The position numbers and the translations under genes were made by a program. The notes beneath the pieces are model-generated. The model was not told where the DNA came from, did no database searches, and saw nothing but the letters and a program-made list of their open reading frames with translations. A stretch of 40,534 nucleotides of DNA, taken from Bacteroidales bacterium. Its GTDB lineage: Bacteria; Bacteroidota; Bacteroidia; Bacteroidales; UBA932. The DNA is taken from positions 1 to 40,534 of the forward strand of contig JAFUUB010000018.1 in assembly GCA_017483985.1 (NCBI GenBank), in the 5' to 3' direction. The first letter of the stretch is position 1, and every line of letters starts with the position of its first letter. This document shows, one piece after another, positions 16,829-23,174 of the stretch.

Positions 16829-17899
16829 TTACTCAACCGGAATAAAGTAATATAGGGAGTCCCTGGGAACCATTTCCCGGGGATTTTCTTTTGCCAAGCG
16901 GAGGATGCGGACCAGGTCCTCCAGTACACGGTCCGCCCGCAGCGCGCCACTCTCCCAGAAATCGTTGCCGCCGCCGTCAGTACTCCGGCGGATATTGTTG
17001 TAGATGACGGGGATGTCGAAGCGGGAGAAGGACGGAAGCTGGTCCGAAAGCTGTTCCCGGCTGCGGCACCAGCCCGGATTGAGCCAGGCCCGGGCCTGAC
17101 CGGCCAGCATCCAGGCCTCTTCCAAAGTCATGATCCGGGAAGCGGACTCGCCGGGTTTCGCGCCCAGTACCTCGCCGCCGGCATCCCGCACCAGGCGGGC
17201 CATGTAGTTGTCCGCTCCGGGCACGAACCATTGGTCGGCATAGGGCATGTTCAGCAGGACCGGCACCGGCGTATCCGTCTCCACCCGGAGGGATTCGTAG
17301 CGGTCGCGGACCGCGGCGAAGACGCTGTCCGCTTTTTCCCGTCGGCCGGTCAGCGCCCCGAACAGCCGGACATATTCCGCCCGGGCCAACGGATGGTCTT
17401 CCAGATGCTCCGAGAGCAGCAGGACCGGAATCCCCAGTTCCCGGAGCCGGGACAGCCAGGCCGGTTCGGCGGCCGAAACGCTGTAGGCGATGAGGAGGTC
17501 CGGCTGCAGCGCGACGATGCGTTCATAGTCGGGATCGGCATCGTAGCCGATATCGTAGAGCGGTATCCGGGCTTCCCCGCGACGGGTCGCTTCATACCGG
17601 GCCCGGAGGGACGGATGGGTGACATAGCCGATGCCGGAAACGCCCACGACGACCGAATCGCAGCCGATTCCGTCCAGATAGGCCAGGTAAGAAGAGGACA
17701 TGCAGACCAGCCGGTCCAGCGGCCGCGTCAGCGCCAGCGTATCCCGATGGCCATCGGAAGGGGCGATGGTCACGACCCCCTCGGGTACCAAGTCAAACCA
17801 CTGCGCGTAATCCATCCCCGAGCCCGATGCGGACCTGGGGAGACGGCCGGAACAGGCCGTCAGCAGCAAGGTGCAGATTATCAGTATTCTTCGTCCCAT
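16829..17899 (-). CDS. ABC transporter substrate-binding lipoprotein (iron-chelate/cobalamin type)
   Basis: A 356-residue periplasmic binding protein of the BtuF/FepB fold. The signal ends in LTAC, so Cys16 should be lipidated. Family features are PLDRLVCMSSSYLAYLDGIG (about 59-78), PDYERIVALQPDLLIAYS (about 122-140), LGIPVLLLSEHLEDHPLARAE, and a long linking helix after ADSVFAAVRDRY. No permease or ATPase gene lies beside it, which is unusual for this class. Its start overlaps the end of the 66-residue gene upstream by 19 bases, so it appears to be the last gene of the Y-family polymerase cassette. Ligand unknown; siderophore, heme or corrinoid are typical. Confidence 0.85.
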   Translation of the reverse strand: MGRRILIICTLLLTACSGRLPRSASGSGMDYAQWFDLVPEGVVTIAPSDGHRDTLALTRPLDRLVCMSSSYLAYLDGIGCDSVVVGVSGIGYVTHPSLRARYEATRRGEARIPLYDIGYDADPDYERIVALQPDLLIAYSVSAAEPAWLSRLRELGIPVLLLSEHLEDHPLARAEYVRLFGALTGRREKADSVFAAVRDRYESLRVETDTPVPVLLNMPYADQWFVPGADNYMARLVRDAGGEVLGAKPGESASRIMTLEEAWMLAGQARAWLNPGWCRSREQLSDQLPSFSRFDIPVIYNNIRRSTDGGGNDFWESGALRADRVLEDLVRILRLAKENPREMVPRDSLYYFIPVE

Positions 17900-18081
17900 G
17901 TCTGGTCGTATTTGGCTTCCTCCCGCACGGTGGTATCGGCGATCACGTCGCCGTAGCCGGTCAGGGCCGCGAACGGGGCGAACTGGGCCGCCCGGTCGGC
18001 GCGGGGCATCCGCGGGTGCCGCTTCGACGTCGGGTGCGGCAGACCTATGATATCGTCGTATTTGTGGTCCTCGGAATTCAT
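17881..18081 (-). CDS. small protein of the type encoded beside UmuC-like polymerases
   Basis: A 66-residue protein. It begins MNSEDHKYDDIIGLPHPTSK and contains RMPRADRAAQFAPFAALTGY (24-43). From memory this sequence type is found next to UmuC-like DNA polymerases in many Firmicutes and some Bacteroidota, sometimes labelled YolD-like; I am not certain of the family name. It overlaps the polymerase stop by 4 bases (ATGA), so it is translationally coupled to it. The C terminus is acidic (EEAKYDQTWDEEY). It may be an accessory or regulatory partner of the polymerase; there is no UmuD gene here. Confidence 0.8.
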   Translation of the reverse strand: MNSEDHKYDDIIGLPHPTSKRHPRMPRADRAAQFAPFAALTGYGDVIADTTVREEAKYDQTWDEEY

Positions 18082-19547
18082 GCCTTGTGTCCTCCGATCT
18101 GTTGGTTCCTTTCCCGGGCGGTCGCCCCTTCCTCGAAATTCATCCCTTTCAAGATGGCGTTCTTGCCGAATTTCCGGCGGATGGCCAGGATCGCCTCCTG
18201 CCGGCTGCGTTCCCGTTCCGTGTCGACCGGCTCTTCGAACAGGCCGAGCTGAATCCCCTCCACCTTCTCTTCCGGGATGACCTGGGCAGCGATGACATAG
18301 ATCCGGCGGACCTTCAGGGAGGGATCGGCAACCCGGTCGTAGATTTCCATCATTGCCTTGGTGATCAACGAGGTGGAAGAGGTCGGATTGTCCAGCCGGG
18401 CCGACCCGTGCGCCGATTTCGGGACCTTGCGGCCGTACCAGTCCGTGGTCACTACCCCGTGGTAACCGGGCGCTTCGAGCGAAGAGCGGTCATAGCCGAC
18501 ATGCAAGACCACCTGGCTGGTTACCAAACGTTTGTCCACGAGGTCCAGCACCAGCTGGTCCGTCATTTCCTTGATGATCAGCCGGGCTTTCTCATGGTCA
18601 TAGGGCTCCATCAGCACCTGTCCGATGCTCATGCTGTTGGCCGACGGACGGTACTGCTTGATATCCGCCAGGGTGCAGGGTTCCCAGCCCCAGGCGTGGT
18701 CGATCAGCAGCTCGGCATTGACGCCGAACAACTTGTACAGGAGTTCCTCGTTCAGCCGCTGGTACGGCTGACCGAGCGAAGCCCGCGCCACGTCGCCCAT
18801 CGTGAACATCCCGTTGGCCTCGAGCCGGGCCGCGATCCCGTGGCCGACCCGCCAGAAATCCGTCAGCGGCCGGTGGCTCCAGTATTTGCGCCGGTATGTC
18901 ATCTCGTCCAGTTCCGCGATCCGCACCCCGTCCGCATCCGCCGTCTGGTGCTTGGCCTCGATGTCCATGGCGATCTTGGCCAGATACAGGTTGGGGCTGA
19001 TGCCGGCCGTCGCCGTGATGCCGGTCGTGGCCAGCACGTCCCGGATCATCGTCCGGGCGAAATCGTGGGCTGTCGTCTTGTAGATGCGCAGGTACTGGGT
19101 CGCATCGATGAAGACCTCGTCGACCGAATAGACATGGACATCCTCGGCGGAGACATATTTCAGGTACGTGGCATACACTTCCCCGCTCACCGCCATGTAA
19201 TGGGCCATCTGCGGGGTCGCCACAACGTAATCCAACGCCAGGCCCGGGTTGGCGGCCAGTTCCAGGCTGTCGGAGGATTTCCCCTCCAGGCGACGCCCCG
19301 GGGCCTTCTGCCGCCGCTGTTCATTGATGGCCGCGACCTGCCGGATCACTTCGAAAAGACGGGCCCGCCCCGGGATACCGTACGCCTTCAGCGACGGGGA
19401 CACCGCCAGACAGATCGTCTTGTCCGTCCGTGAAGCATCCGCTACGACCAGGTGGGTCGTGAGCGCATCCAGCCCCCGCTCCACGCACTCCACCGAGGCG
19501 TAGAACGACTTCAGGTCGATCGCGATATAGGTCCGGGCTTCTTCCAT
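18078..19547 (-). CDS. Y-family DNA polymerase (UmuC/DinB-like)
   Basis: A 489-residue translesion polymerase. The palm motifs are present: YIAIDLKSFYASVECVERG (7-25, with the first metal-binding aspartate) and YSVDEVFIDATQYL (about 139-152, the SxDE catalytic motif). A helix-hairpin-helix segment (FWRVGHGIAARLEANGMF, about 232-249) and the little-finger domain with SIGQVLMEPYDHEKA follow. The opening segment TDKTICLAVSPSLKAYGIPGR matches Gram-positive-type UmuC proteins rather than E. coli DinB. It is the second gene of a cassette: the basic unknown protein ends 7 bases upstream and the 66-residue partner overlaps downstream. These enzymes copy damaged DNA, usually under stress control. Confidence 0.93.
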   Translation of the reverse strand: MEEARTYIAIDLKSFYASVECVERGLDALTTHLVVADASRTDKTICLAVSPSLKAYGIPGRARLFEVIRQVAAINEQRRQKAPGRRLEGKSSDSLELAANPGLALDYVVATPQMAHYMAVSGEVYATYLKYVSAEDVHVYSVDEVFIDATQYLRIYKTTAHDFARTMIRDVLATTGITATAGISPNLYLAKIAMDIEAKHQTADADGVRIAELDEMTYRRKYWSHRPLTDFWRVGHGIAARLEANGMFTMGDVARASLGQPYQRLNEELLYKLFGVNAELLIDHAWGWEPCTLADIKQYRPSANSMSIGQVLMEPYDHEKARLIIKEMTDQLVLDLVDKRLVTSQVVLHVGYDRSSLEAPGYHGVVTTDWYGRKVPKSAHGSARLDNPTSSTSLITKAMMEIYDRVADPSLKVRRIYVIAAQVIPEEKVEGIQLGLFEEPVDTERERSRQEAILAIRRKFGKNAILKGMNFEEGATARERNQQIGGHKA

Positions 19548-19554
19548 GTTCCGG

Positions 19555-19923
19555 CTACAAATTTACAGAATCCAATGCATTCTTGCACGCACGTCCGACC
19601 TTCTGCCGGGCAGCATGGAGAGCGGCACGCCGCACCTTGCGCAGACGGGAACTCTGTTCTTCCGCCAGACCGAATCGGTTGCGGACTGCTTTCACTGCGG
19701 TTTTCCCCCGGTATAATTGGCCGAGGCCTTTCGCCCGCGTTCCGCCCGGATGCCGGCTCATGGCCGAACGATTACTCGTTAACTCCCTGTAATACAGGTC
19801 CAAGGTGGACAATGCCATATCTGAATAATCGGCACCGTTCGCTCGGGCAATCTCCCGGCGTCGCTGCTCGAGTTGATCCATTTTATACCTGAATCTGTTC
19901 TTTGTATGGTAAGACCGGCTCAT
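19555..19923 (-). CDS. unknown small basic protein, first gene of the polymerase cassette
   Basis: A 122-residue protein I do not recognise. It has 20 arginines and 8 lysines against about 10 acidic residues, with basic clusters at the N terminus (RRREIAR, 21-27) and near the C terminus (RLRKVRRAALHAARQKVGR, about 92-110), so nucleic acid binding is possible. No signal peptide, membrane segment or cysteine motif is seen. It has a good -7 element 32 bases upstream (19956-19963) and ends 7 bases before the Y-family polymerase start, which argues for a real gene in the same operon. GC content looks lower than in the neighbours. An opposite-strand frame (19452-19892) is judged a shadow. Confidence 0.6.
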   Translation of the reverse strand: MSRSYHTKNRFRYKMDQLEQRRREIARANGADYSDMALSTLDLYYRELTSNRSAMSRHPGGTRAKGLGQLYRGKTAVKAVRNRFGLAEEQSSRLRKVRRAALHAARQKVGRACKNALDSVNL

Positions 19924-19955
19924 ATTCTGTTTTCCGCCCTCGGCTGGTTTCCAAA

Positions 19956-19963
19956 CAAAGATA
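19956..19963 (-). promoter_or_regulatory. -7 element of the polymerase cassette
   Basis: TATCTTTG on the minus strand matches TAnnTTTG, 32 bases before the ATG at 19923. No TTTG is seen at the -33 position (about 19983-19987). That position is occupied by the end of the first TAAAGAAC half-site (19976-19983), which suggests control by a bound protein. Confidence 0.65.
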
Positions 19964-19975
19964 ACTAGAAAAAGT

Positions 19976-20103
19976 TAAAGAACAGCGATAATGGATTCGC
20001 TGGTCCCAGATAGTAGTCTGTGTTCTTTATCCCCATTTATCACGATGGATAAAGAACAGGGGTAGAGGCTACAGCCTCATGAAAAGAAGATGAGTGTTCT
20101 TTA
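19976..20103. repeat. four alternating TAAAGAAC/GTTCTTTA half-sites with symmetric spacing
   Basis: The 8-mer occurs at 19976-19983 (TAAAGAAC), 20022-20029 (GTTCTTTA), 20050-20057 (TAAAGAAC) and 20096-20103 (GTTCTTTA). Gaps are 38, 20 and 38 bases. Each outer pair extends to 9 bp (TAAAGAACA/TGTTCTTTA), and the central pair is a perfect 12-bp inverted repeat (TGTTCTTTATCC at 20021-20032, GGATAAAGAACA at 20047-20058). The 38-base interiors share no clear sequence but each can form small hairpins. The array fills the gap between the esterase stop and the polymerase cassette promoter and touches the promoter spacer. It is either an operator array or two tandem folded elements. Confidence 0.75.
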
Positions 20104-20125
20104 AGTTTTATTGCGCAGCGACCGG

Positions 20126-21064
20126 TTATTCTGCAGCGGCCGGCGTGCCCAGCAGGAAGGTAAGGGGTTCATCCAGGCGCGCGGCCCAGGAGGTCTCGCT
20201 GTGGTCGTGTCCGCCGAATACCAGGCTCTGGAAGTGGGAATCATCCCAGCCGCTTTCTCGGAACTGCGTATCGATTTTCCTCTGCCAAGGATCATAGTTC
20301 GCATCGAGCCCTTCGGTGCCATGGTCCATGTAGACCCGGGCCGAATTGGCGGCAGGAAGATGGTCCCGGACATAGTCTCCGAATGCGTCCGCCCACTGAT
20401 CGTTGTCCCCCGGCAACTTGAGCATGGCCATCGAGACATGGGACGACAGGCAGGCCGCGCCGCCGAACACCTCCGGATACTCGCAAAGGGCATACAGGGA
20501 GATGAGACCGCCCATGCTGGAGCCCGCTACGAATGTATCCTCCCGTCCGGAAAGCGGGTGGTAATGGCTGTCAATGAACGGTTTGAGCTCTTCCACGATG
20601 AACTTCAGGTAGGCGTCGCCCTGGAAGGAGGCCTTTTCTCCTCCGCCGACATACCGCGCCGTCTTTTCAGGGAAATACTCGGTCAGCCGCTTGGAGGTAT
20701 TGTCGGTCGCCACGACGATGCACGGGCGGACCTTGCCCGCCGCCACCAGGCGTCCCAGGGTCTCATCGACCTTCCACTCCTGGTGGTTCCAGGTCACTTC
20801 CGCATCGAAAAGCATCTGGCCATCCTGCATATAGACCACGGCACAGGAATCCCCGGACACAAATCCGTCCGGCAGCCACACGGAAACCTTCCTGGGGCCG
20901 ACATTCTCCGAAGGGAAATCGGGGAATTCCACCAGCGTCCCGCTGCTGACTTCCGGGGTCTTCCCGCCATGGGTGCTCCGGTGACAGCACCAGGGGATGA
21001 GGGCCAGGAGCAACAATACCGGCACCGCTGCAAGAAGAGCGGTTTTACATCTGTTTTTCATCAT
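20126..21064 (-). CDS. enterochelin esterase-like alpha/beta hydrolase
   Basis: A 312-residue predicted exported hydrolase of the esterase D/Fes type. It has an N-terminal hydrophobic segment (about 9-25) without a standard lipobox, and the nucleophile elbow GSSMGG with Ser183. The family stretch KPFIDSHYHPLSGREDTFVA precedes the elbow, and a C-terminal histidine (H288 in GGHDHSETSW) completes the triad. Members hydrolyse siderophore, feruloyl or other ester bonds; the substrate here is not evident. Start at the first of two adjacent ATGs (21064 or 21061). It has a -7 element at 21089-21096 and diverges from the PAS-like gene. Confidence 0.88.
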   Translation of the reverse strand: MMKNRCKTALLAAVPVLLLLALIPWCCHRSTHGGKTPEVSSGTLVEFPDFPSENVGPRKVSVWLPDGFVSGDSCAVVYMQDGQMLFDAEVTWNHQEWKVDETLGRLVAAGKVRPCIVVATDNTSKRLTEYFPEKTARYVGGGEKASFQGDAYLKFIVEELKPFIDSHYHPLSGREDTFVAGSSMGGLISLYALCEYPEVFGGAACLSSHVSMAMLKLPGDNDQWADAFGDYVRDHLPAANSARVYMDHGTEGLDANYDPWQRKIDTQFRESGWDDSHFQSLVFGGHDHSETSWAARLDEPLTFLLGTPAAAE

Positions 21065-21088
21065 TCAGCCACATGATTGTTTACCGCT

Positions 21089-21096
21089 CAAAGATA
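21089..21096 (-). promoter_or_regulatory. -7 element of the esterase gene
   Basis: TATCTTTG on the minus strand, 24 bases before the ATG at 21064. The expected -33 position overlaps the -7 element of the divergent PAS-like gene. No TTTG is present there. Confidence 0.6.
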
Positions 21097-21118
21097 GCGA
21101 AATCCGCAGAAAAAACCG

Positions 21119-21126
21119 TATTTTTG
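21119..21126 (+). promoter_or_regulatory. -7 element directly before the PAS-like gene
   Basis: TATTTTTG matches TAnnTTTG and ends 4 bases before the ATG at 21131. The predicted transcript would start at or next to the A of the start codon (leaderless). Confidence 0.5.
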
Positions 21127-21130
21127 CACC

Positions 21131-21481
21131 ATGAAAAGAGATTATTTCGAAGGGGCGGATGTCGCCGTCACCGTCTGCGCCAAGGATGGGACCATCCTGG
21201 ATATGAACCGAAAATCAAAAAAGACGTTCCTGAAACCGGGCATGCCGGACATCATCGGGAACAATGTGCTGGACTGCCACCCGGAGCCGGCCCGTTCGCT
21301 GCTGGCGGACATGCTGGAAAACCCGCGTACCAATGTCTATACGGTGGAGAAGGAGGGCGTCAAGAAACTGATCTTCCAGTGCCCGTGGTATGACGGGGAG
21401 GAATATGCCGGATTCATGGAGCTTTCCATGGTGCTTCCGGAAAACATTCCGAACCGGATCCGGAAACCCAAAGCGCTTTGA
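21131..21481 (+). CDS. single-domain PAS-like protein
   Basis: A 116-residue protein that looks like one isolated PAS fold. VAVTVCAKDGTILDMNRKSK (11-30) is the typical opening strand-turn-strand of PAS domains, IIGNNVLDCHPEPARSLLADML (41-62) matches the following helices, and VYTVEKEGVKKLIFQCPWYD plus FMELSMVLP form the closing strands. No kinase, cyclase or helix-turn-helix output domain is attached. It could bind a small ligand or cofactor and act through a partner. The -7 element is only 4 bases upstream of the ATG, and no other in-frame start preserves the fold. Confidence 0.8.
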   Translation: MKRDYFEGADVAVTVCAKDGTILDMNRKSKKTFLKPGMPDIIGNNVLDCHPEPARSLLADMLENPRTNVYTVEKEGVKKLIFQCPWYDGEEYAGFMELSMVLPENIPNRIRKPKAL

Positions 21482-21500
21482 TCCGGGGCGGACGGAAACG

Positions 21501-21526
21501 AAAAAAGGACTTCCGAAGAAGTCCTT
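21501..21526 (-). terminator. Rho-independent terminator after tRNA-Thr
   Basis: On the minus strand a perfect 9-bp stem (21526-21518 with 21513-21505) closed by a TTCG tetraloop runs into further T at 21504-21501. It lies 5 bases past the tRNA 3' end. Confidence 0.9.
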
Positions 21527-21531
21527 GAAAG

Positions 21532-21604
21532 AGCCGCGAACGGGACTCGAACCCGCGACCTGCTCATTACGAATGAGCTGCTCTACCAACTGAGCTAAAG
21601 CGGC
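21532..21604 (-). tRNA. tRNA-Thr (anticodon CGT)
   Basis: The 73-nt sequence folds as a tRNA. The D stem GCTC/GAGC, the anticodon stem GCTCA/TGAGC with loop TTCGTAA (anticodon CGT, reading ACG), and the T stem GCGGG/CCCGT with loop TTCGAGT are all intact. The acceptor stem pairs for five positions (GCCGC/GCGGC), but positions 6-67 (T and C) and 7-66 (T and T) do not pair, and 49-65 is a G-T wobble. The discriminator is T and CCA is not encoded. A promoter (21634-21663) and terminator flank it, so it is a single-gene unit. Confidence 0.92.
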
Positions 21605-21633
21605 CTTTGCCAACCACTGGTGGATTGGGACTG

Positions 21634-21663
21634 CAAATATAAGGATTTTTTTGAATCAAACAA
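21634..21663 (-). promoter_or_regulatory. tRNA-Thr promoter
   Basis: On the minus strand TTG at 21663-21661 and TATATTTG at 21641-21634 are separated by 19 bases. The transcript would start near 21627, about 23 bases before the mature tRNA. The -33 element lies just inside the 5' leader of the divergent flavoprotein gene. Confidence 0.75.
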
Positions 21664-21671
21664 CGGATTCG

Positions 21672-23030
21672 ATGGTGAAATATGACATTATCGTTATCGG
21701 CGGCGGTGCGGCCGGCCTGATGGCGGCATACGGGGCAGCCCGAGAAGGCGCATCGGTCATCGTGCTGGAAAAGATGCCCCGGCCGGGGCGTAAAATCATG
21801 ATTACCGGCAAGGGACGCTGCAATTTCACGAATGTCAAACCGTGGAACGAGTTCTCGCAGCACATCCGCAGCAAGGCCAACTTCGTCCGCCCGGCCTTCT
21901 ACAATTTCCCGCCGGAGGCCGTCATCCATCTACTGGAAGAAGAAGGGCTTCCGACCGTTACCGAGCGGGGCGACCGGGCTTTCCCGGCCAGCCACAAGGC
22001 CTCGGAGGTCGTGGACACCCTGCAGAAAGCCGCCGTCATGGCCGGCGCCCGCCTCGAGACCGGCTCCGGCGTGAGGGCCGTCGAAGCCACGGAAGACGGA
22101 TTCACCGTAGAATGTTACTGCAAGAAATTCACTTCCCGGAAACTGATCCTGGCCACCGGCGGGCTCTCCTACCCCGGCACCGGATCCAGCGGCGACGGCT
22201 ACGCCTGGGCCCGCCAGCTGGGGCACACCTGCAAACCGTGCTTCCCGTCCCTGACGGCCCTGGTCCCCAAAGGGTACAAACTCCCTGGCACCGGGACCTC
22301 GACCCTGCCCGAAGGCTACCCCTCCCCGAAGGGGTACATCGACCGCAGCACCGAACTTTCCGAAATCGGCAAACTGCTCTGCGGCAATGCTTTGAAGAAT
22401 GTCGAAGTCAGTCTCTATGCCGGCAATGACGAGATCCGGAGCGAGTTCGGAGACATCGATTTCACCGACGGCGGCCTCGAAGGACCTGTCGGATTCACCC
22501 TCAGCCGCGATGCGGTCAAGGCCCTGCTGAACGGGGCGAAAGTCCGCGTACGGATCAACCTCAAGCCCGGCGTCGACCCCGATGAACTGACCGCCCGGCT
22601 CAAGGGCCTTTGCAACGACATCCTCAAGGATCCCCGCAGCCGGAATGCGACCATCAAGGAAGTGCTCCGGATCCTGCTCGGGAAACTGCTGCCCCGCGAA
22701 CTCGTCTCCGGCTTCATCCGCTGCAACCCGCAGATCCTGAGCGGACGCAGGGGCAACGAAAGGATCGACATGGGCGCCCTGTGCGCCGCCCTGCAGGACT
22801 GGCCGATGGACATCGAAGGCTTCGTCGGATACGAGCGCTGCGTCGTGACGGCCGGCGGCATCGACACGGACGAAGTGTTCCCGAAAACCATGGAATCCCG
22901 GTTGTGTCCGGGACTCTATCTGTGCGGGGAAATCCTTGATATCGATGCGGATACCGGCGGATATAATCTCCAGCTGGCTTTCTGCACCGGACTGCTTGCC
23001 GGCCAGGGGGCGGCAAAGAGTCTCAAATGA
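21672..23030 (+). CDS. NAD(P)/FAD-dependent oxidoreductase (HI0933/BaiN-like)
   Basis: A 452-residue flavoprotein. The FAD-binding Rossmann motif is at the N terminus (DIIVIGGGAAGLMAAYGAA, 5-23), followed by the family signature GRKIMITGKGRCNFTN (about 43-58). ILATGGLSYPGTGSSGDGY (about 158-176) and the C-terminal second FAD motif GLYLCGEILDIDADTGGYN (about 415-433) complete the HI0933 family pattern. The substrate of most members is unknown. The ATG at 21672 is preferred over an in-frame TTG at 21651. A weak -7 (TTTTTTTG, 21645-21652) precedes it. The SRP RNA promoter begins right after its stop codon. Confidence 0.9.
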   Translation: MVKYDIIVIGGGAAGLMAAYGAAREGASVIVLEKMPRPGRKIMITGKGRCNFTNVKPWNEFSQHIRSKANFVRPAFYNFPPEAVIHLLEEEGLPTVTERGDRAFPASHKASEVVDTLQKAAVMAGARLETGSGVRAVEATEDGFTVECYCKKFTSRKLILATGGLSYPGTGSSGDGYAWARQLGHTCKPCFPSLTALVPKGYKLPGTGTSTLPEGYPSPKGYIDRSTELSEIGKLLCGNALKNVEVSLYAGNDEIRSEFGDIDFTDGGLEGPVGFTLSRDAVKALLNGAKVRVRINLKPGVDPDELTARLKGLCNDILKDPRSRNATIKEVLRILLGKLLPRELVSGFIRCNPQILSGRRGNERIDMGALCAALQDWPMDIEGFVGYERCVVTAGGIDTDEVFPKTMESRLCPGLYLCGEILDIDADTGGYNLQLAFCTGLLAGQGAAKSLK

Positions 23031-23032
23031 TT

Positions 23033-23063
23033 TTTGCGAATCTCGAAAAATAACGTACCTTTG
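23033..23063 (+). promoter_or_regulatory. SRP RNA promoter
   Basis: TTTG at 23033-23036, 19 bases, TACCTTTG at 23056-23063: a perfect Bacteroidota promoter with the same -7 octamer as the rRNA promoter of this window. The start is expected near 23069. Confidence 0.88.
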
Positions 23064-23067
23064 CATC

Positions 23068-23170
23068 GGGAAAGTCGTACACGACCAGCTCCCTCTGAAC
23101 TCCCCCAGGGCCGGAAGGCAGCAAGGGTAGGAGGTCGTAGCGGTGCGATGTGCTAAGCTTTCCCTTTTTT
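23068..23170 (+). ncRNA. ffs: signal recognition particle RNA, small bacterial type
   Basis: The conserved helix 8 with the GGAA tetraloop is present (CAGGGCCGGAAGGCAGCAAG, 23106-23125), flanked by the usual asymmetric loop. The 5' end GGGAAAG (23068-23074) pairs with CTTTCCC (23158-23164), giving an RNA of about 97 nt, and six T (23165-23170) form the terminator tail. It binds Ffh and targets nascent membrane proteins. The mnmA start codon lies only 4 bases after the T-run. Confidence 0.95.
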
Positions 23171-23174
23171 CTTT

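Noticed and set aside
19976..20103. CRISPR array
   Set aside because: The 8-base motif alternates in orientation and has unequal gaps; CRISPR repeats are longer and direct, and no cas genes are present.
19976..20103. Known LexA box
   Set aside because: GAAC and GTTC cores are present, but no pair has the 4- or 7-base spacing of known LexA operators.
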